From contig CAYSFD010000051.1 of the NCBI GenBank assembly GCA_964430565.1, positions 310,001 to 374,000 of the forward strand: DNA of 64,000 nt. Reading direction: 5' to 3'. Within the stretch, counting starts at the first letter, position 1. The number at the start of each line of letters is the position of its first letter. Source of the DNA: VBDM01 sp964430565. GTDB lineage: Bacteria; Pseudomonadota; Gammaproteobacteria; Burkholderiales; SG8-39. The notes under the pieces are model-generated. The model did no database searches. It was not told the DNA's origin and saw only the letters and a list, made by a program, of their open reading frames with translations. Positions 35,257 to 43,968 of the stretch are shown in pieces. Both the position numbers and the translations under genes were made by a program.

Positions 35257-35763
35257 TTAGACCTGCGTCAGAATCACCTCGGCGCCGCTCACTTCGTATT
35301 TGCCGGGCGCCTCGAGGTTGAGCTTCTTCACCACGCCATTTTCGACCAGCATCGAGTAGCGCCGCGAGCGAATGCCCATGTTCGCCACGGTGCGGTCGAT
35401 CTCCAGGCCGAGCTTTTTGGTCCACTCGCCGTTGCCGTCCCCCAGCATGCGGATCTTGCCCTCGGCCCTCTGGTCGCGGCCCCATGCGGCCATCACGAAC
35501 GCGTCGTTTACCGATACGCACCAGATCTCGTCCACTTTCTTTGCCTTCAGCTGATCGTAGTTTTTCACGAAGCTCGGCACGTGCTTGGCCGAGCAGGTCG
35601 GCGTGAAAGCGCCCGGCAGGGCGAAGATGATGAGCTTCTTGCCCTTTGCCGCCTCCGCCACACTGATGTCCTTGGGATTGATCGGGCAGCCGGCGGCTGC
35701 GTCGAATTCGATCGATTCGGAAAGCTTTGCGTCGGGAAGAGTGTCGCCGACTTTAATGGTCAT
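35257..35763 (-). CDS. Peroxiredoxin, Prx5 type
   Basis: 168-residue thiol peroxidase of the Prx5/hybrid-redoxin family. FALPGAFTPTCSAKHVPSF holds the peroxidatic cysteine with the Thr-x-x-Cys arrangement; the catalytic arginine is expected in NMGIRSRRYSMLVENG. No glutaredoxin domain is fused. It reduces hydroperoxides in the cytoplasm using glutathione or thioredoxin. It diverges from the PilB-like gene. Confidence 0.92.
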   Translation of the reverse strand: MTIKVGDTLPDAKLSESIEFDAAAGCPINPKDISVAEAAKGKKLIIFALPGAFTPTCSAKHVPSFVKNYDQLKAKKVDEIWCVSVNDAFVMAAWGRDQRAEGKIRMLGDGNGEWTKKLGLEIDRTVANMGIRSRRYSMLVENGVVKKLNLEAPGKYEVSGAEVILTQV

Positions 35764-35893
35764 TTCGGACTCCGGAAATTAAAGTTGGTGGGATGGCGAG
35801 CATCTCGCAGTTGTTCGGCAAAGTCAAAAATCCGGGTGGCAAAAACCCCTAAGTAGCTTGCCGCGTCCGCGAGGGGTAGCTTATATTGCCTCC

Positions 35894-37690
35894 ATGCAGA
35901 CTGCAGCAAGCGCCGTACAGGACCGCCGCCTCACGCTTCCCGAGGTGCTCCAGGCCCTCGTCGCCGAGGGCATCGTGCCCAAGGTGGATGCAGACAAGCT
36001 CGTCGCCGACCGGAGGCTGCATCGCGGCGACCACCATCCGCTGGTCGTCATCGCCGACCAGAAGTGGCGCTCCCGCAAACCCCCGCAGAAAATCCTGAGC
36101 CTCGAGTGGCTTACCGAGTGGCTCGCCAAACAAACGGGCATGGACTACTTCCACGTCGATCCGCTCAAGATCAACTTCGCCGCGGTCACCGAAGTGATGT
36201 CCAACCACTACGCCGCGCGCTTCAAGATCCTCCCGGTCGAGGTCAATACGCGCGAGACGGTGATCGCCACCTGCGAGCCCTACGTCAAGGAGTGGGAAAA
36301 GGAGTTGAAGCAGATGCTGCGGCTCGAAATCCGCCGCGTCATCGCCAACCCGCTCGACATCAGCCGCTACCAGGTCGAGTTCTACAACCTTGCCAAGTCC
36401 GTAAAGGGCGCGGCCCAAAAAGGCGATCAGCGCAGCGGGGTGGGCAATTTCGAGCAACTGGTCGAAATGGGCCAGACCAACAAGCAGTTCGACGCCAACG
36501 ACCAGCACATCGTCCACGTAGTGGACTGGCTGTGGCAGTACGCGTTCGACCAGCGCGCGAGCGATATCCACATGGAGCCACGCCGCGACTCGGGCGAGGT
36601 GCGCTTCCGCATCGACGGCGTGCTGCACCCGGTCTACCAGATCCCCATGGCTGTGATGGCGGCGATGACCTCGCGCATCAAGATCCTCGGGCGCATGGAC
36701 GTGGTGGAGAAGCGCCGGCCGCAGGACGGGCGCATCAAGACGCGCACCGCCGACGGCCAGGATGTGGAGCTGCGCCTGTCCACGTTGCCGACCGCGTTCG
36801 GGGAGAAACTCGTGATGCGCGTCTTCGACCCGGAGGTGATCGTCAAAGATTTCGCCGAGCTCGGTTTTTCGGAGGACGACAAGGTTCGATGGAAGCAGAT
36901 GACCGGCCAGCCGAACGGCATCATCCTGGTGACGGGGCCGACCGGCTCGGGCAAGACCACCACGCTCTATTCGACGCTGAAGACACTGGCTACGCCCGAG
37001 GTCAACGTCTGCACCATCGAAGACCCGATCGAGATGATCGAGCCCGCTTTCAACCAGATGCAGGTCCAGTCCGCGATCGACCTCGGCTTTGCCCAGGGCG
37101 TGCGCGCGCTCATGCGCCAGGACCCGGACATCATCATGGTCGGCGAGGTCCGCGACCTCGAGACTGCGGAGATGGCGGTGCAGGCGGCGCTCACTGGACA
37201 CTTGGTTCTTTCGACCTTGCACACCAACGACGCGGCAAGCGCCATTACGCGGCTACTCGATCTTGGCGTCGCCCCGTATCTGCTCAACTCGACCATTCTC
37301 GGCGTCATGGCGCAGCGCCTGGTGCGCACGCTGTGCAAGCACTGCAAGGAAAAGGTTTCCTTTGACGCGGGGCGCGACGGTGACGTCAGCTGGGACGATT
37401 TCGTCGCGCCCTGGAAGGCGAAGCGTCCGGCATATATCTATCGGCCGGTCGGTTGTCTCGAATGCCGCAACACGGGCTACACGGGTCGCATCGGCCTCTA
37501 TGAAATCCTGCTGCTCTCGGCGGAGGTCAAGCGGCTGATCAACGCAGAGGCGGACGTCGCCGGGATCAGGGAACAGGCTTATAAGGAAGGCATGAAGCCC
37601 CTGCGCATCAGCGGCGCGATGAAAGTGGCGATGGGATTGACGACGCTCGAGGAAGTGCTCAAGGTCGCGCCGCCGCCCGGGCAGGCCTGA
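35894..37690 (+). CDS. PilB/GspE-family secretion ATPase
   Basis: 598-residue hexameric traffic ATPase. An N-terminal MshEN-like region (about 1-190) precedes RASDIHMEP, the Walker A motif GPTGSGKTTTLYSTL (near 350), an Asp box (CTIEDPIEM), Walker B (MRQDPDIIMVGEVRDLETAE) and a His box (TGHLVLSTLHTNDA). A zinc-binding CKHC...CLEC pair is near 490-535, then YTGRIGLYEILL. This is typical of type II secretion or type IV pilus extension motors. It stands alone here, with no pil or gsp genes alongside, so the machine it drives is not identifiable. ATG 35894 was chosen; the open frame extends 12 codons upstream. Confidence 0.9.
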   Translation: MQTAASAVQDRRLTLPEVLQALVAEGIVPKVDADKLVADRRLHRGDHHPLVVIADQKWRSRKPPQKILSLEWLTEWLAKQTGMDYFHVDPLKINFAAVTEVMSNHYAARFKILPVEVNTRETVIATCEPYVKEWEKELKQMLRLEIRRVIANPLDISRYQVEFYNLAKSVKGAAQKGDQRSGVGNFEQLVEMGQTNKQFDANDQHIVHVVDWLWQYAFDQRASDIHMEPRRDSGEVRFRIDGVLHPVYQIPMAVMAAMTSRIKILGRMDVVEKRRPQDGRIKTRTADGQDVELRLSTLPTAFGEKLVMRVFDPEVIVKDFAELGFSEDDKVRWKQMTGQPNGIILVTGPTGSGKTTTLYSTLKTLATPEVNVCTIEDPIEMIEPAFNQMQVQSAIDLGFAQGVRALMRQDPDIIMVGEVRDLETAEMAVQAALTGHLVLSTLHTNDAASAITRLLDLGVAPYLLNSTILGVMAQRLVRTLCKHCKEKVSFDAGRDGDVSWDDFVAPWKAKRPAYIYRPVGCLECRNTGYTGRIGLYEILLLSAEVKRLINAEADVAGIREQAYKEGMKPLRISGAMKVAMGLTTLEEVLKVAPPPGQA

Positions 37691-37699
37691 TTGGAGCGA

Positions 37700-37761
37700 G
37701 TAGCGTGCGCCATGCGCGCGTGCACACGCCGAACTACTGTCGTGCGCATGGCGCACGCTAC
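37700..37761. repeat. Perfect 18-bp inverted repeat between pilB-like gene and tctC
   Basis: gtagcgtgcgccatgcgc (37700-37717) and its exact complement (37744-37761) are separated by 26 bases. No T-run follows, so it is not a classical terminator. The arms are themselves partly palindromic (gcgccatgcgc). It resembles a REP/MITE-like or processing element. Confidence 0.65.
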
Positions 37762-37788
37762 TCTTATCGATTCAAGGAGGAGGAAGGT

Positions 37789-38796
37789 ATGACAAGTTCC
37801 AGTATCACCCGGCGGCGCCTGCTCGCCGGTGCGGCCGCCACCATAGCGGTCGGCGCTTTTCCCGAGGTCCGCGCGCAGGCCTTTCCGTCAAGGAACATGC
37901 GCGTGGTCGTTCCGACCGCGCAGGGTGGGGGCGCCGATCGGCTTGCGCGCGTGTTCGACGATTTTTGGGCGCCGCTGCTCAAGGCGCAGTTCGAGTACAA
38001 CTTCTTCGCCGGCGCCGCGGGGCAGGTGGGCTATGAGGTGTACCTCAACAAGCGCGAAAAGGACGGCCACAACCTGCTGTTCGGGAACATGGGCCCCGAG
38101 ATGATCATGTACGCGCTGCAGAAGCCGCCGTATCGCTTTCCGCAGGACTACCAGTATTTCTGCCGCCTCGACGTGGACGACAGCATTCTTTTCGTGCGGC
38201 AAAAGAGCCCGTTCAAGCGCATCGAGGACGTCGTCGCCGAGGCCAAGAAACGCGCGGTGAACGTGGCGGTGAGCCGGCTGCCGCATCCGGCGTCGATCGG
38301 CTTGCTCGCGCTCGGCAACGCGCTCAAGGCGAGGTTTAACCTGGTGCCTTACGGCGGCGGCAATCCGACCATGGTCGCGGTGATGAACGGCGAGGCCGAC
38401 TGCGGCGCGCTGCCGGTCGCCGGCATCGTCGCGCTCGGCGAGCAGATGCGAATCCTCGGGGTGTTCAACGACGATAACCAGCTGGGGCGCTACACGAACA
38501 ATGCGCCGTCGGTGAATAAGGTCTTCGGCACCAAGATACCGCCGCTCTACTCGTCGCGCTCCTGGGCGATCCACACCGAGGTGATCGAGAAGTTCCCGGA
38601 CCGCTTCGCGCTGCTCGAAAAGACCTCGAGGCAGGTCTTCGATAATCCGAAATACAAGGAGGAGTACGCAAAAACGGGCGCGCCGGTGGAAACCATCCAG
38701 TACGGCGATCGCGCGCTTTGCACGCGATACGCGAACGGGATGGTCGAGCTTGCGAACGAATACCGCTCGCTGCTCTCCGCCAAGGGGAAGGGTTAG
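37789..38796 (+). CDS. tctC: TctC/Bug-family periplasmic solute-binding protein
   Basis: 335-residue binding protein of the tripartite tricarboxylate transporter. It starts with a twin-arginine leader (TRRRLLAGAAATIAVGAF then VRAQA), unusual because Bug proteins mostly use Sec. MRVVVPTAQGGGADRLARVF is the family's first ligand loop; NLLFGNMGPEM and VPYGGGNPTMVAVMNGEAD follow. Ligands of this family are carboxylates and related acids. A strong AAGGAGGAGG site precedes ATG 37789. First gene of a tctCBA operon. Confidence 0.9.
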   Translation: MTSSSITRRRLLAGAAATIAVGAFPEVRAQAFPSRNMRVVVPTAQGGGADRLARVFDDFWAPLLKAQFEYNFFAGAAGQVGYEVYLNKREKDGHNLLFGNMGPEMIMYALQKPPYRFPQDYQYFCRLDVDDSILFVRQKSPFKRIEDVVAEAKKRAVNVAVSRLPHPASIGLLALGNALKARFNLVPYGGGNPTMVAVMNGEADCGALPVAGIVALGEQMRILGVFNDDNQLGRYTNNAPSVNKVFGTKIPPLYSSRSWAIHTEVIEKFPDRFALLEKTSRQVFDNPKYKEEYAKTGAPVETIQYGDRALCTRYANGMVELANEYRSLLSAKGKG

Positions 38797-39288
38797 GTGA
38801 ATAAGGCGCCGCTCGGTGCGGACCTGATTATCCCGGGGCTGGCTCTCTGCTTCGCGGGGTACTTCTTTTTCTCCATCGCCGACCTCGCGTGGGAGGCCAA
38901 AGCGAACGGCGTGCTCATCGGCACCATTCTGGTGGGGCTGATCGCTATCCAGGCGGTGCGCGTTGGGATGGAGTTGGCGGCGGGCCGAGGCAACCTGAGG
39001 CTGGATACGCTGACCGCACCTCGCGACGCGTTGCCCAAGCGTCTCGGCATGGTGCTGCTCACCGTGGTCTTTATCGCCGCGATGCCGTGGCTGGGCCTGA
39101 CGCTCTCGCTCCTTCTCGGCCTGGCGGCTGCCCTGTATCTCATGGGCGTGCGCAGGCGCTCGCAGCTTTTCTGGGTGCCTTTCAGCGTCGCCGCCTCGGC
39201 GTATCTGCTGTTCATTGCCCTTCTCAATACGGACCTCCCGCACGGACCGGTCGAGAACGCAGTTGCCGCTCTCGTAGCCCGGTTCTAG
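38797..39288 (+). CDS. tctB: TctB-family small membrane subunit
   Basis: 163 residues with four hydrophobic segments (ADLIIPGLALCFAGYFFFSI, GVLIGTILVGLIAIQAVRV, LGMVLLTVVFIAAMPWLGL, FSVAASAYLLFIALL). The size and topology are those of TctB. The GTG start lies directly after the tctC stop with no spacer, so it depends on translational coupling. Confidence 0.85.
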   Translation: MNKAPLGADLIIPGLALCFAGYFFFSIADLAWEAKANGVLIGTILVGLIAIQAVRVGMELAAGRGNLRLDTLTAPRDALPKRLGMVLLTVVFIAAMPWLGLTLSLLLGLAAALYLMGVRRRSQLFWVPFSVAASAYLLFIALLNTDLPHGPVENAVAALVARF

Positions 39289-39300
39289 GCATCGCACGCC

Positions 39301-40824
39301 GTGACCTGGGATTTTCTGCTCGGCCAGTTCGCGACGCAGTTCGGTCTGTGGTGGGTGATCTGGCCGGCGATCCTGCTCGGCATCATCGTCGGAATCCTGC
39401 CGGGATTCAGCCCGCAGAACACGCTCATCATGCTGCTGCCGCTTACTTTGGCCGTGAAGGTCGAGGTGGCGCTCGCGTTCATGATCGCGCTGTACTGCGC
39501 GAACCACCTCGCCGGAGGCATCCCCGCGATCCTCGTGAAGATCCCCGGATCGGGCGGCGCCGCGGCGACGACGCTCGACGGCTATCCGATGACCCAGAAA
39601 GGCCAAGCGCAGCAGGCACTGGTGCTGTGCTTCACCGCGTCGGTGTTCGGCGGGCTCATCACCACGCTCGCGACGCTGGCACTGCTGCCCTGGCTGTCGC
39701 AGATCGGGCTGGTGCTGCGTTCGGTCGAGATGGTCGTGGTCATGCTGTTCGGGTTGACGCTGATCGCCGTGATCGCGGCGAAGGATTTCCTGAAAGGGCT
39801 GATCGCGGGCTTCTTCGGCCTGCTGATCGGCGTGATCGGGACCGACCACATCTACAACACGCCGCGCGCGACCTTCGGCTTTCTGGAGCTCTACGACGGG
39901 GTCCCGCTCGTGCCCGCGCTGATCGGCTTGTTCGCGATTTCAGAAGCTCTGGTGATGCTCGAGGAAAAACTGATCGTCGGCAAGGAGGGCCAAGGCAAGG
40001 CCGCGAGCGCGCAATGGGCCGGCATCATCGACGGGCTGCGCCTGTCGGTGAAGTACTGGTGGCAAATCATCTGGACGGCTTTCGTCGGCCTGTTCATCGG
40101 CATCGTTCCCGGCGCCGGCGCGAGCATTGCGGCTTTTGTGGCGTATCAGCAGTCGCGCCTGTGGTCCAAGCACCCCGAGCTCTACGGCACCGGCATCCCG
40201 GAAGGGGTGATCGCGCCCGAAGCGGCGAACAATGGCGTCACCTCAGGCACCCTCGTTCCGACGCTTGCCCTCGGCGTGCCTGGCGGCAGCACCGCGGCGG
40301 TGATGATGATCGTGCTCCAGTACCACGGCCTGGTGATGGGGCCGCGCCTGTTCGCGAGCAATCCCGAGGTCGCCTACGGCGTATTCGTCTCGATGGCGGT
40401 GGCGTACATCTTCATGATTTTCACCATCCTGCCGCTTGCGCGCTACATGTCCCGCATCGTGCTGATCGAGACGACTTACCTCGTGCCGATCATCATCCTC
40501 GTGACCATCGTCGCGGCGTTCGTGGAGCGGCAGTATTTGTTCGACATGGGGCTCGCGCTCGTCTTCGGGGTGATCGGCTACATCGCGCACAAGACCAACT
40601 ACCACGTCACCGCGATCCTGATCGGCATCATTCTTGGGCCGTTGTTCGAGCAGTACCTGGTCCGGTCGCTGCGCATCTCGCAAGGCGATATCACGATCCT
40701 GTTCTCTTCGACGCTCGGCAATACGCTGTGGGCGCTGCTGGTCCTGTCACTCCTGCTGCCGCTGTGGCGCACGTGGCGCCAAAAAAAGGCATTGGCGGCC
40801 GAGCAGTTCGGGGAGGAACGCTGA
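39301..40824 (+). CDS. tctA: TctA-family large membrane subunit
   Basis: 507-residue, roughly 12-span permease. GIIVGILPGFSPQNTLIMLL and the repeated GIVPGAGASIAAFVAYQQSR are the two family signature loops of the inverted-repeat fold; GIPAILVKIPGSGGAAATTLDGYP and GVIAPEAANNGVTSGTLVPT are also conserved. It uses the ion gradient to import the TctC-bound carboxylate. The start is GTG at 39301. Confidence 0.92.
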   Translation: MTWDFLLGQFATQFGLWWVIWPAILLGIIVGILPGFSPQNTLIMLLPLTLAVKVEVALAFMIALYCANHLAGGIPAILVKIPGSGGAAATTLDGYPMTQKGQAQQALVLCFTASVFGGLITTLATLALLPWLSQIGLVLRSVEMVVVMLFGLTLIAVIAAKDFLKGLIAGFFGLLIGVIGTDHIYNTPRATFGFLELYDGVPLVPALIGLFAISEALVMLEEKLIVGKEGQGKAASAQWAGIIDGLRLSVKYWWQIIWTAFVGLFIGIVPGAGASIAAFVAYQQSRLWSKHPELYGTGIPEGVIAPEAANNGVTSGTLVPTLALGVPGGSTAAVMMIVLQYHGLVMGPRLFASNPEVAYGVFVSMAVAYIFMIFTILPLARYMSRIVLIETTYLVPIIILVTIVAAFVERQYLFDMGLALVFGVIGYIAHKTNYHVTAILIGIILGPLFEQYLVRSLRISQGDITILFSSTLGNTLWALLVLSLLLPLWRTWRQKKALAAEQFGEER

Positions 40825-40841
40825 CAGGGGGGCTTCCCGGC

Positions 40842-41312
40842 ATGAACGCGGATTCGAACACTCTGACGGACCTCGCTCATCTGCTGAAAAGGCAGCGTGT
40901 AGCGCACCTCGCGACGCTCCGGCAGGGCGCGCCGATGGCGTCGATGACGCTGTTCCTGCCGGCGGCGGACTTCTCGGCCTTTCACGTGCATGTGAGCCGG
41001 CTGGCGTGGCATACCCAGGACATGGCGCAGGATGCGCGCGTCGCGCTCTCGATCTCGGAGACCGACGACAGCCGCGCCGATCCCTTCACGCTGATGAGGG
41101 TGTCGATACGCGGGGACGCCGTGCAGCTGCGCGGAGAGCAGCCGGAGTTGCAGCAATCCTGGCTTCAGAGGTTCCCGGAACAGAGAATCAATTTCGAGCT
41201 GCCTGACTTCTCATTTTGGCGCATCGCGCCGCGCGAGGCGCGCTTCGTCGCCGGTTTCGGCCGGATCTACAATCTCTCAGCCGCGGACCTCGTCGCGTGC
41301 TCGAAGTCTTGA
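40842..41312 (+). CDS. Pyridoxamine 5'-phosphate oxidase-like (HugZ-type) protein
   Basis: 156 residues forming a split-barrel flavin/heme fold: LKRQRVAHLATLRQGAPMAS, VSRLAWHTQDMAQDARVAL, FTLMRVSIRGDAVQL and FVAGFGRIYNLSAADL. The last segment (FGRIY plus a hydrophobic loop) is typical of HugZ/heme-utilisation relatives. It lies 17 bases after tctA and may be co-transcribed. The cofactor (FMN, F420 or heme) is not determinable. Confidence 0.75.
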   Translation: MNADSNTLTDLAHLLKRQRVAHLATLRQGAPMASMTLFLPAADFSAFHVHVSRLAWHTQDMAQDARVALSISETDDSRADPFTLMRVSIRGDAVQLRGEQPELQQSWLQRFPEQRINFELPDFSFWRIAPREARFVAGFGRIYNLSAADLVACSKS

Positions 41313-41319
41313 TCGTTCG

Positions 41320-41715
41320 CTACTTCGTGCAGGCCCACACGGCGATCTTGCAGTTGTCGCCGCATTTCCTGAGGGCCTTGGTTTCGGCGATCTCGCGCGA
41401 GGCGCCCGTGTCCGAGGCGACGCGCTTGGGCGTGGCCGCGACGGCGCCGCAGCCGTTGCGGAAGGTCCGGAGCAGATCGCAATTCGTGCCGCAAATCCGA
41501 AACGCTTCAGTCTCGGCGTCGCGCTTGGTCGTCCGGTCCACGGCGTAGCCGTAGGCGCCGGTCTTAGTGCTGTAGGCGATGGCGCCCCAGGAGCCTTTAG
41601 ATGCTTTTTGTGCTACGGCGTCGACAGGCAACGTCATTGCCAGGACCAGGCATACTGTCTGGATCGCGATAACTTTAGCAGTTCCGCGACTGTGATCTAG
41701 CCCTCCTAGCGCCAT
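41320..41715 (-). CDS. Exported DUF4189-domain protein
   Basis: 131 residues: a signal peptide (IAIQTVCLVLAMTLPVDAVAQ) then a DUF4189 domain, WGAIAYSTKTGAYGYAVDR, with paired cysteines in FRICGTNCDLL, NGCGAV, LRKCGDNCKIAVWAC that could form disulfides. The function of the family is unknown. The start at 41715 is preceded by GGAGGG. It converges with the PNPOx-like gene, with only 7 bases between. Confidence 0.8.
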   Translation of the reverse strand: MALGGLDHSRGTAKVIAIQTVCLVLAMTLPVDAVAQKASKGSWGAIAYSTKTGAYGYAVDRTTKRDAETEAFRICGTNCDLLRTFRNGCGAVAATPKRVASDTGASREIAETKALRKCGDNCKIAVWACTK

Positions 41716-41794
41716 CGTACCCTCCGATATCATGGTCACATCGAGGGGTGAGTGTGCATGAAATCCCGAGGGACCGCACCAGGTCACGTAGCGA

Positions 41795-41962
41795 TCACTC
41801 CGATTTGATGCCCACCGCCTTGGCGATGCGGCTGAGAATGTCGATCTCGCCTACGGATAGGTGCTCGAAGATGCGCCCGATGACTTGTGGATCCTCGATC
41901 AGCGCAATTACCCGCATCGGCCCCTTGCACTTGGGGCACTCCAGCGGATCGGCCTCGTACAC
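41795..41962 (-). pseudogene. C-terminal remnant of an IS91-type transposase
   Basis: An open segment decodes YEADPLECPKCKGPMRVIAL, then IEDPQVIGRIFEHL and a diverged end. The CPKC knuckle followed by MR(V/I)IALIEDPxVI is the characteristic C-terminus of IS91-family transposases. Nothing upstream continues the protein, so only about 55 codons remain. Bases 41716-42050 hold no other gene. Confidence 0.65.
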
Positions 41963-42051
41963 CTTCCGGTGTCAGCTCACACAGTGCACGGCAGATGATG
42001 AAGTCCTGTTCGATCTGCCGCGAATCCGGCGTACGTCGCCAATTATTTCCT

Positions 42052-42447
42052 TCAAGGCTGGACCACTTTCAGGCCGAGGTATTTTCCCATGACATCGAAA
42101 TCGCGGTCTGAGTGCAGCAGTTCGTGACCGCCTTCGATGCAGAAGGTCGCGATCATGACGTCAATTGTCTTGCGCACCGTGACGCCGGCTTTGCGCAGCT
42201 TGCGGTAGTTCTCGGCACAGCGTAGCGCCATTTCCTTGCCGAGCATTGCGCGGAATTCCAACGCCTCCAGCAGCTCCCGAGCCCGTTGGAATTCCGCGTC
42301 ACGACGAAACCCCTGCAATACTTCGGTCAGGATGATGTCGCCGATCAGGATTCGCTCGTGGCCGAGCAGCTGATCCAGCAGGTCGGTCTGCTTGTTCCTG
42401 GTGCCGTTGAAGAAATCCACCCAGACACTGCTGTCAACGACCATCAT
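42052..42447 (-). CDS. vapC: VapC-type PIN-domain ribonuclease toxin
   Basis: 131 residues. MMVVDSSVWVDFFNG gives the first catalytic aspartate (D5), ILTEVLQGFR the glutamate, RKTIDVMIATFCIEGG the second aspartate and LLHSDRDFDVM the last acidic residues, so the PIN active site looks intact. It would cleave tRNA or other RNA when not held by VapB. The ATG overlaps the antitoxin gene end by four bases. Confidence 0.9.
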   Translation of the reverse strand: MMVVDSSVWVDFFNGTRNKQTDLLDQLLGHERILIGDIILTEVLQGFRRDAEFQRARELLEALEFRAMLGKEMALRCAENYRKLRKAGVTVRKTIDVMIATFCIEGGHELLHSDRDFDVMGKYLGLKVVQP

Positions 42448-42638
42448 GCGTCGCGCCGCATGGCGTCGAGATCACCCTCCCAGCGAAGCTTGCCGCGCGC
42501 GCCGCGTATCTGCTCCTGCCGCGCCATTTTCACCAACAACTCCAACCCCACCTCAACCGCCCTTCGCTTGGTCTTGATCCCCGTCAACTTCAAGGCTTGA
42601 GCAATGAGCTTGTTGTCGATCACGATGTTTGTGCGCAC
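42444..42638 (-). CDS. vapB: VapB-type antitoxin
   Basis: 64 residues starting (GTG) RTNIVIDNKLIAQALKLTG, the classic VapB ribbon-helix-helix N-terminus, followed by IKTKRRAVEVGLELLVKMAR. I chose the GTG at 42638 over ATG 42653 because an AGGG site lies about 8 bases before the GTG and the family sequence begins exactly there. It neutralises the VapC encoded in the overlapping next frame and probably represses the operon. Confidence 0.87.
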   Translation of the reverse strand: MRTNIVIDNKLIAQALKLTGIKTKRRAVEVGLELLVKMARQEQIRGARGKLRWEGDLDAMRRDA

Positions 42639-42742
42639 GGTGAAAACCCTCATGTGTACGATATTTAACAATTATACACATGCGCTTCCGTCGTGACGGC
42701 ATGTCTCTCCTTATGAACGGTTGACTGGGGTGCCTGACCGGC

Positions 42743-43918
42743 CTATTTGACGAGCGCGCGCATCGCGCGCTCAAGGCCAACGATCGTCGTGGGATACATG
42801 CGTCCGCCCATGATTTCCTTGAGGATCCCGATCGACTGACGGTACGGCCAGATCTCCTCGGGCTCGGGGTTGAGCCAGACGGCCTTGTTATAAACGTCGA
42901 GCATGCGTTTCATCCACACCACGCCGGCCTCATCGTTTGAGTACTCGACCGAACCTCCGGGCTGCAGGATCTCGTAGGGGCTCATGGTCGCGTCCCCCAC
43001 GAACACCAGCTTATAGTCATGGCCGTACTTGTGCAGGATGTCGAAGGTGCGCGTGCGTTCGGAATGCCGGCGCCGATTGTCCTTCCACACGTAGTCGTAG
43101 GGGCAGTTGTGGAAGTAGAAGTACTCGAGGTGCTTGAACTCGGTCTTCGCCGCGCTGAACAGCTCCTCGCACAGCTTGATGTGATCGTCCATCGTGCCGC
43201 CGATGTCGAGGAACATCAGCACCTTGACCGCGTTGTGGCGCTCGGGGCGCATGTGCAGGTCGAGCCAGCCGGCATTGCGCGCGGTCTTGTCGATGGTCAT
43301 GTCGAGGTCGAGCTCTTCCGGGGCACCTTCGCGGGTGAACTTGCGCAGCCTCCTTAGCGCCACTTTCATGTTGCGTGTCCCCAACTCGACCGAGTCGTCG
43401 AGGTTGCGGTACTCGCGCTGGTCCCAGACTTTGACGGCGCTGCGGTTGCGCGATTTGTCCTGGCCGATGCGAACGCCTTCGGGGTTGTAGCCGTAGGCTC
43501 CGAAAGGCGAAGTGCCGGCCGTGCCGATCCATTTGTTCCCGCCCTGGTGGCGGCCTTTTTGCTCTTCGAGGCGTTTTTTAAGCGTCTCCATGAGTTTTTC
43601 CCAGCCCCCCAGGGCCTCGATCATCGCCTTTTCCTCGGGCGACAGGTTCAACTCGGCCTGCTTGAGCAGCCATTCGAGGGGAACGTCGAATTCGATCCCC
43701 GCGATCGACTCGATCCCCTTGAAGTATTCGCCGAAGGCACGGTCGAACTTGTCGAAATTCTGCTCGTCTTTGACCAAGGTCATTCGCGACAAGTAGTAGA
43801 ACTCGTCGATCGAGGGCGAGATCACGTTCTTTTTCATCGCCTCGAGCAGCGTCAGCCACTCCTTGATCGAAACCGGGATCCTGCTGTCTTTGAGCTTGAC
43901 GAAGAAAGTGGAAAGCAT
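42743..43918 (-). CDS. VWA-domain (CoxE-like) protein
   Basis: 391 residues. The N-terminal region (MLSTFFVKLKDSRIPVSIKE) matches CoxE-like proteins. A von Willebrand A domain starts near 195, but its metal-site motif reads DIGGTMDDH instead of the usual DxSGSM, so metal binding is altered. HLEYFYFHNCPYDYVW and FVGDATMSPYEI follow the family pattern. It lies directly downstream of the MoxR ATPase gene, and such MoxR/VWA pairs act as chaperone-like systems for metal-cofactor insertion or complex assembly. The client is unknown. Confidence 0.8.
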   Translation of the reverse strand: MLSTFFVKLKDSRIPVSIKEWLTLLEAMKKNVISPSIDEFYYLSRMTLVKDEQNFDKFDRAFGEYFKGIESIAGIEFDVPLEWLLKQAELNLSPEEKAMIEALGGWEKLMETLKKRLEEQKGRHQGGNKWIGTAGTSPFGAYGYNPEGVRIGQDKSRNRSAVKVWDQREYRNLDDSVELGTRNMKVALRRLRKFTREGAPEELDLDMTIDKTARNAGWLDLHMRPERHNAVKVLMFLDIGGTMDDHIKLCEELFSAAKTEFKHLEYFYFHNCPYDYVWKDNRRRHSERTRTFDILHKYGHDYKLVFVGDATMSPYEILQPGGSVEYSNDEAGVVWMKRMLDVYNKAVWLNPEPEEIWPYRQSIGILKEIMGGRMYPTTIVGLERAMRALVK

Positions 43919-43968
43919 GGCCCTCACCCCAGCCCTCTTCCGTACGCGGGAGAGGGCGCAGGTGCGCG

